Of a DNA stretch of 64,000 bases, positions 61,683-64,000 are shown one piece after another. Every line of letters starts with the position of its first letter. Position 1 is the stretch's first letter. A program made the translations under genes and the position numbers. The notes beneath the pieces are model-generated. The model was not told the origin of the DNA. It worked only from the letters and a program-made list of their open reading frames with translations, and did no database searches. The stretch comes from Saururus chinensis (Eukaryota; Streptophyta; Magnoliopsida; Piperales; Saururaceae): the NCBI GenBank assembly GCA_035235625.1, contig CP141141.1:45655719-45719718 (forward strand), in the 5' to 3' direction.

Positions 61683-64000
61683 TGTAAGGACCCTCATCTC
61701 TAAACCGATTTTTGTTTTCTTTTAATTATCGGTTATCGTGAGGTTAACGCATTTTCTGATTTATTCAGTGGTTTCATAAATAAATGGTATTTATGATGGT
61801 TTTAATTAAAATCAACTTTAAGATTAGTGGTTTTAAGTGATTTTGAATCAAATGTGAATTTTTGAGATTTTTTAAAATTTTTACTATTTTTTTCAAAAAT
61901 TAGGGTTTTGGCGGGACCCCTATGGGCCCCACCGTCAAAATTTTGATTTTTGTGTCAAATGGACCCAAACATCAACCTAAGGTTATACAAAAAATTTCAA
62001 AATTTTCTTAGACTTAAATAGTGCTCAAATTTATAAAATACCAATTTTTAGCCTATTTTTTCTATTTACACCCCACAACTTACTCATACACACCCCAACC
62101 CTTACTATAAAAGGCCAAATCTGAGTCATTCCCATTTTGGGAATAGGCTGAGGAGGAGAGGTCAGGCCTAATCCCCAATTAGGCCTAGATTAGAAGGCGT
62201 TTAAGGTAAGCTCATTCTAATTAAGCACTAAATCCTAGTTTTCTTCTTAATCACTTCTAAATCTGCCATTTCCCCTTTGTTTTAATTCGTTTTTAAACAC
62301 AAACTACTGATTTGTATTTTTACTACAAACCCTAGCTCTTAAAATCCAATTTTTATGTTCCTAGTTTTTAATTAGGGTTTTCTTTGTTAAATCGATTTTA
62401 ATGGAGTTTAATTCAAACTCTATGTCTTTGTAAGGTTTTCAAGAATGGTGACCATCAAATCAAAGTCTAATCAAGGGATAAGGTAATGGACATTCGAGAT
62501 TTCAGTTTGTCTATGGTAAAACTCTTGATTTTTGTAGTTATTTGAATGGAGTTACATGATTTAGTGTGCTAATGACATGATTAGAAAATGGTAATTTTTA
62601 ATCCCAATTTCATAGGGTTTTATCTTATTATGATGTGGTTTAGCATTCTGGAAGTCATGGTGGACTTTTGATAGTATTTAGGTTGTTAGATGATGATTTA
62701 AAGTGTTATCAATGGAGTTTCGGTTTGAAATTGCGAAAGGAAGAAGAAGGTTGTTTCTGCCTTGTTGGCGTTCGAACGGCCCTCTGGGCGTTCGAACAGA
62801 AACACTGTCGGATCGATAGATTTCCAGTTCAGCCGATCGAACGGCCTACTGGGCGTTCCAACGGCCAAACTGTAAATTTAAAATTTTCCTGTTTGACTGA
62901 TCGAACGGCCTACTAGGCGTTCGAACGGCTACACAGCAGAATTGTATTCTAATTGCATGATGTTTATTTTGATGATTTCACTTTAACTTGCCAATTTATA
63001 TGAATGTGGAGTGTTTTGAGCTATATTATGCTACTGGAAAAGTATGTTATTGAGGTTATGAAGTTGAGATATATGATTAGATATTTGTGGAATGACTTAT
63101 GGTTTGTAGCATGATGTTGGAATCGTCATCTTGAAATTATGAATGGTTGATTTCCTATGGTTAGGTGTATTTTTAGTAGGACTACAACCTATTAATGGAC
63201 TGATTTATCATGATAGAATGTGGATGGTTGATGTGTGGATGTTGGTGAATGTCATGATTTAAGGATGAAATGAATGATTTTATATGTGTTTAGCCTTTGT
63301 GGTTGAGTTTTGATTTGAGTTATGATTTCAATGATTCTTTTCCTATGATTTCTGCTGGAATTCATAATTAGATGTTAATTCACATGTGTAGTGTGGTAGT
63401 GAGTTAATTTCAAGCATGTTGACATGCATTGAGGGAAGTACTTCTAAAAAGTACACACACACATGTGGGGTTTAAATGATAATGTTGAAGTTTGATATTA
63501 TGATTATAAATGATGCATTAGGGGCTTATGAGAGCACTTGTCATGGATTAAGATTAATGTATGTCTTGCCCGCGTATGTACCATGCTTCATGCATCATGA
63601 AAATAAATTTCCAAATTGAGGCTTCATCGAAGTTAATCGAATTTGACCGATTGGATGCAATGTGGTGAAGTGGTGTGCCGGATTGATTGGTCGTGGATTA
63701 ATTGTAAGTTGATTGGTCTGAAAGGATATGTTTTGATTTGAGTTCCTGTGTGGAACGAGTGCACTCCCCGGGTTGAGTCTAGTTAAATGAAATTATGTGG
63801 GGACGAGTTGTGTACTTGTCTTGCGGATTGTGAGATTGTTATTATGAGTGTCATCTAGACCCTGAGAATCCAGTGTGGTATGCCGTGTGCACCCGCTACC
63901 ACATGTTCTAGGGTTCCTTGTGTGGGAATTCGGGCTCTTCCCTCCACAGGAGATGTCCCTGGGTGAACACCCCTGCTCTAGATTCTCTGTGTGAGAATGG
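61683..64000 (+). mobile_element. LTR of the X/Y family (subfamily 2), cut by window end
   Basis: Starts TGTAAGGACCC and follows LTR Y in reverse complement throughout, including the three-hairpin cluster. It continues to the GAGATGTCCCTGGG...GATTCTCTGTGTGAGAATGG segment, about 1.2 kb short of the full LTR. No purine tract precedes it, so it is an upstream or solo LTR. The 82-codon frame at 62668-62916 is an LTR by-product also seen, reversed, at 13496 and 15953. Confidence 0.88.
62765..62935. repeat. Palindrome cluster, three-hairpin form
   Basis: Six GTTCGAAC-type sites (some GATCGAAC or GTTCCAAC) in three pairs, inverted relative to the cluster at 15893-16065 and sharing its ACTGTCGGA linker between the outer and middle pairs. 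Confidence 0.75.

Overview
This is nuclear DNA of a flowering plant. The evidence is intron-rich host genes with plant-specific family members (a VPS9A-type Rab5 exchange factor, a PHD-finger protein of the At1g33420 type, a DUF4094-containing beta-1,3-galactosyltransferase and a UGT92A-like glycosyltransferase relic), set among Ty3/gypsy chromoviruses, solo LTRs, hAT elements and MITEs. The lineage within angiosperms cannot be fixed from the window alone.

Layout. 1-3523: the LTR and integrase/chromodomain end of a Tekay-like chromovirus on the minus strand. 3524-8165: LTR-like debris with four tandem arrays. 8185-8420: a MITE. 9250-9830: a GGCC-rich palindromic element. 10045-18118: a three-level nest. 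A solo LTR (X, 11306-14795, perfect TGCTC target duplication) sits in an older solo LTR of the same family (Y, 10145-17153), which sits in a roughly 1.06 kb non-autonomous hAT element (10045-18110, perfect 8-bp target duplication). 19441-23911: VPS9A, six exons, plus strand. 24350-27514: the PHD-finger gene, five exons, minus strand, convergent with VPS9A. 29675-35208: a near full-length but broken chromovirus with both LTRs. 35250-38138: a second hAT of the same family carrying a different solo LTR (35464-37322, GGTGG duplication). 38150-46900: gene-free, AT-rich, with several MITEs. 46920-47480: UGT pseudogene. 48797-51318: beta-1,3-galactosyltransferase, eight exons, minus strand. 51320-61682: gene-free, with MITEs, degenerate LTR pieces and local duplications. 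61683-64000: another LTR of the X/Y family, in opposite orientation to the one at position 1.

The three intact genes were assembled exon by exon. In each, exon lengths sum to a whole number of codons and every junction keeps the reading frame, giving 382, 716 and 449 residues. The genes are unrelated in function (endosomal Rab activation, chromatin reading, Golgi glycosylation); nothing suggests a cluster or operon-like unit.

I found no convincing new multi-gene system. The observations most worth following are: the palindrome cluster that defines two LTR subfamilies (GATCGATC versus GTTCGAAC sites, two versus three hairpins); the nested-insertion record at 10-18 kb; a GC-AG intron in VPS9A whose unusual donor region has been duplicated and degraded within the same intron; and a strand-biased C-to-T block in one LTR of the 29.7-35.2 kb element.
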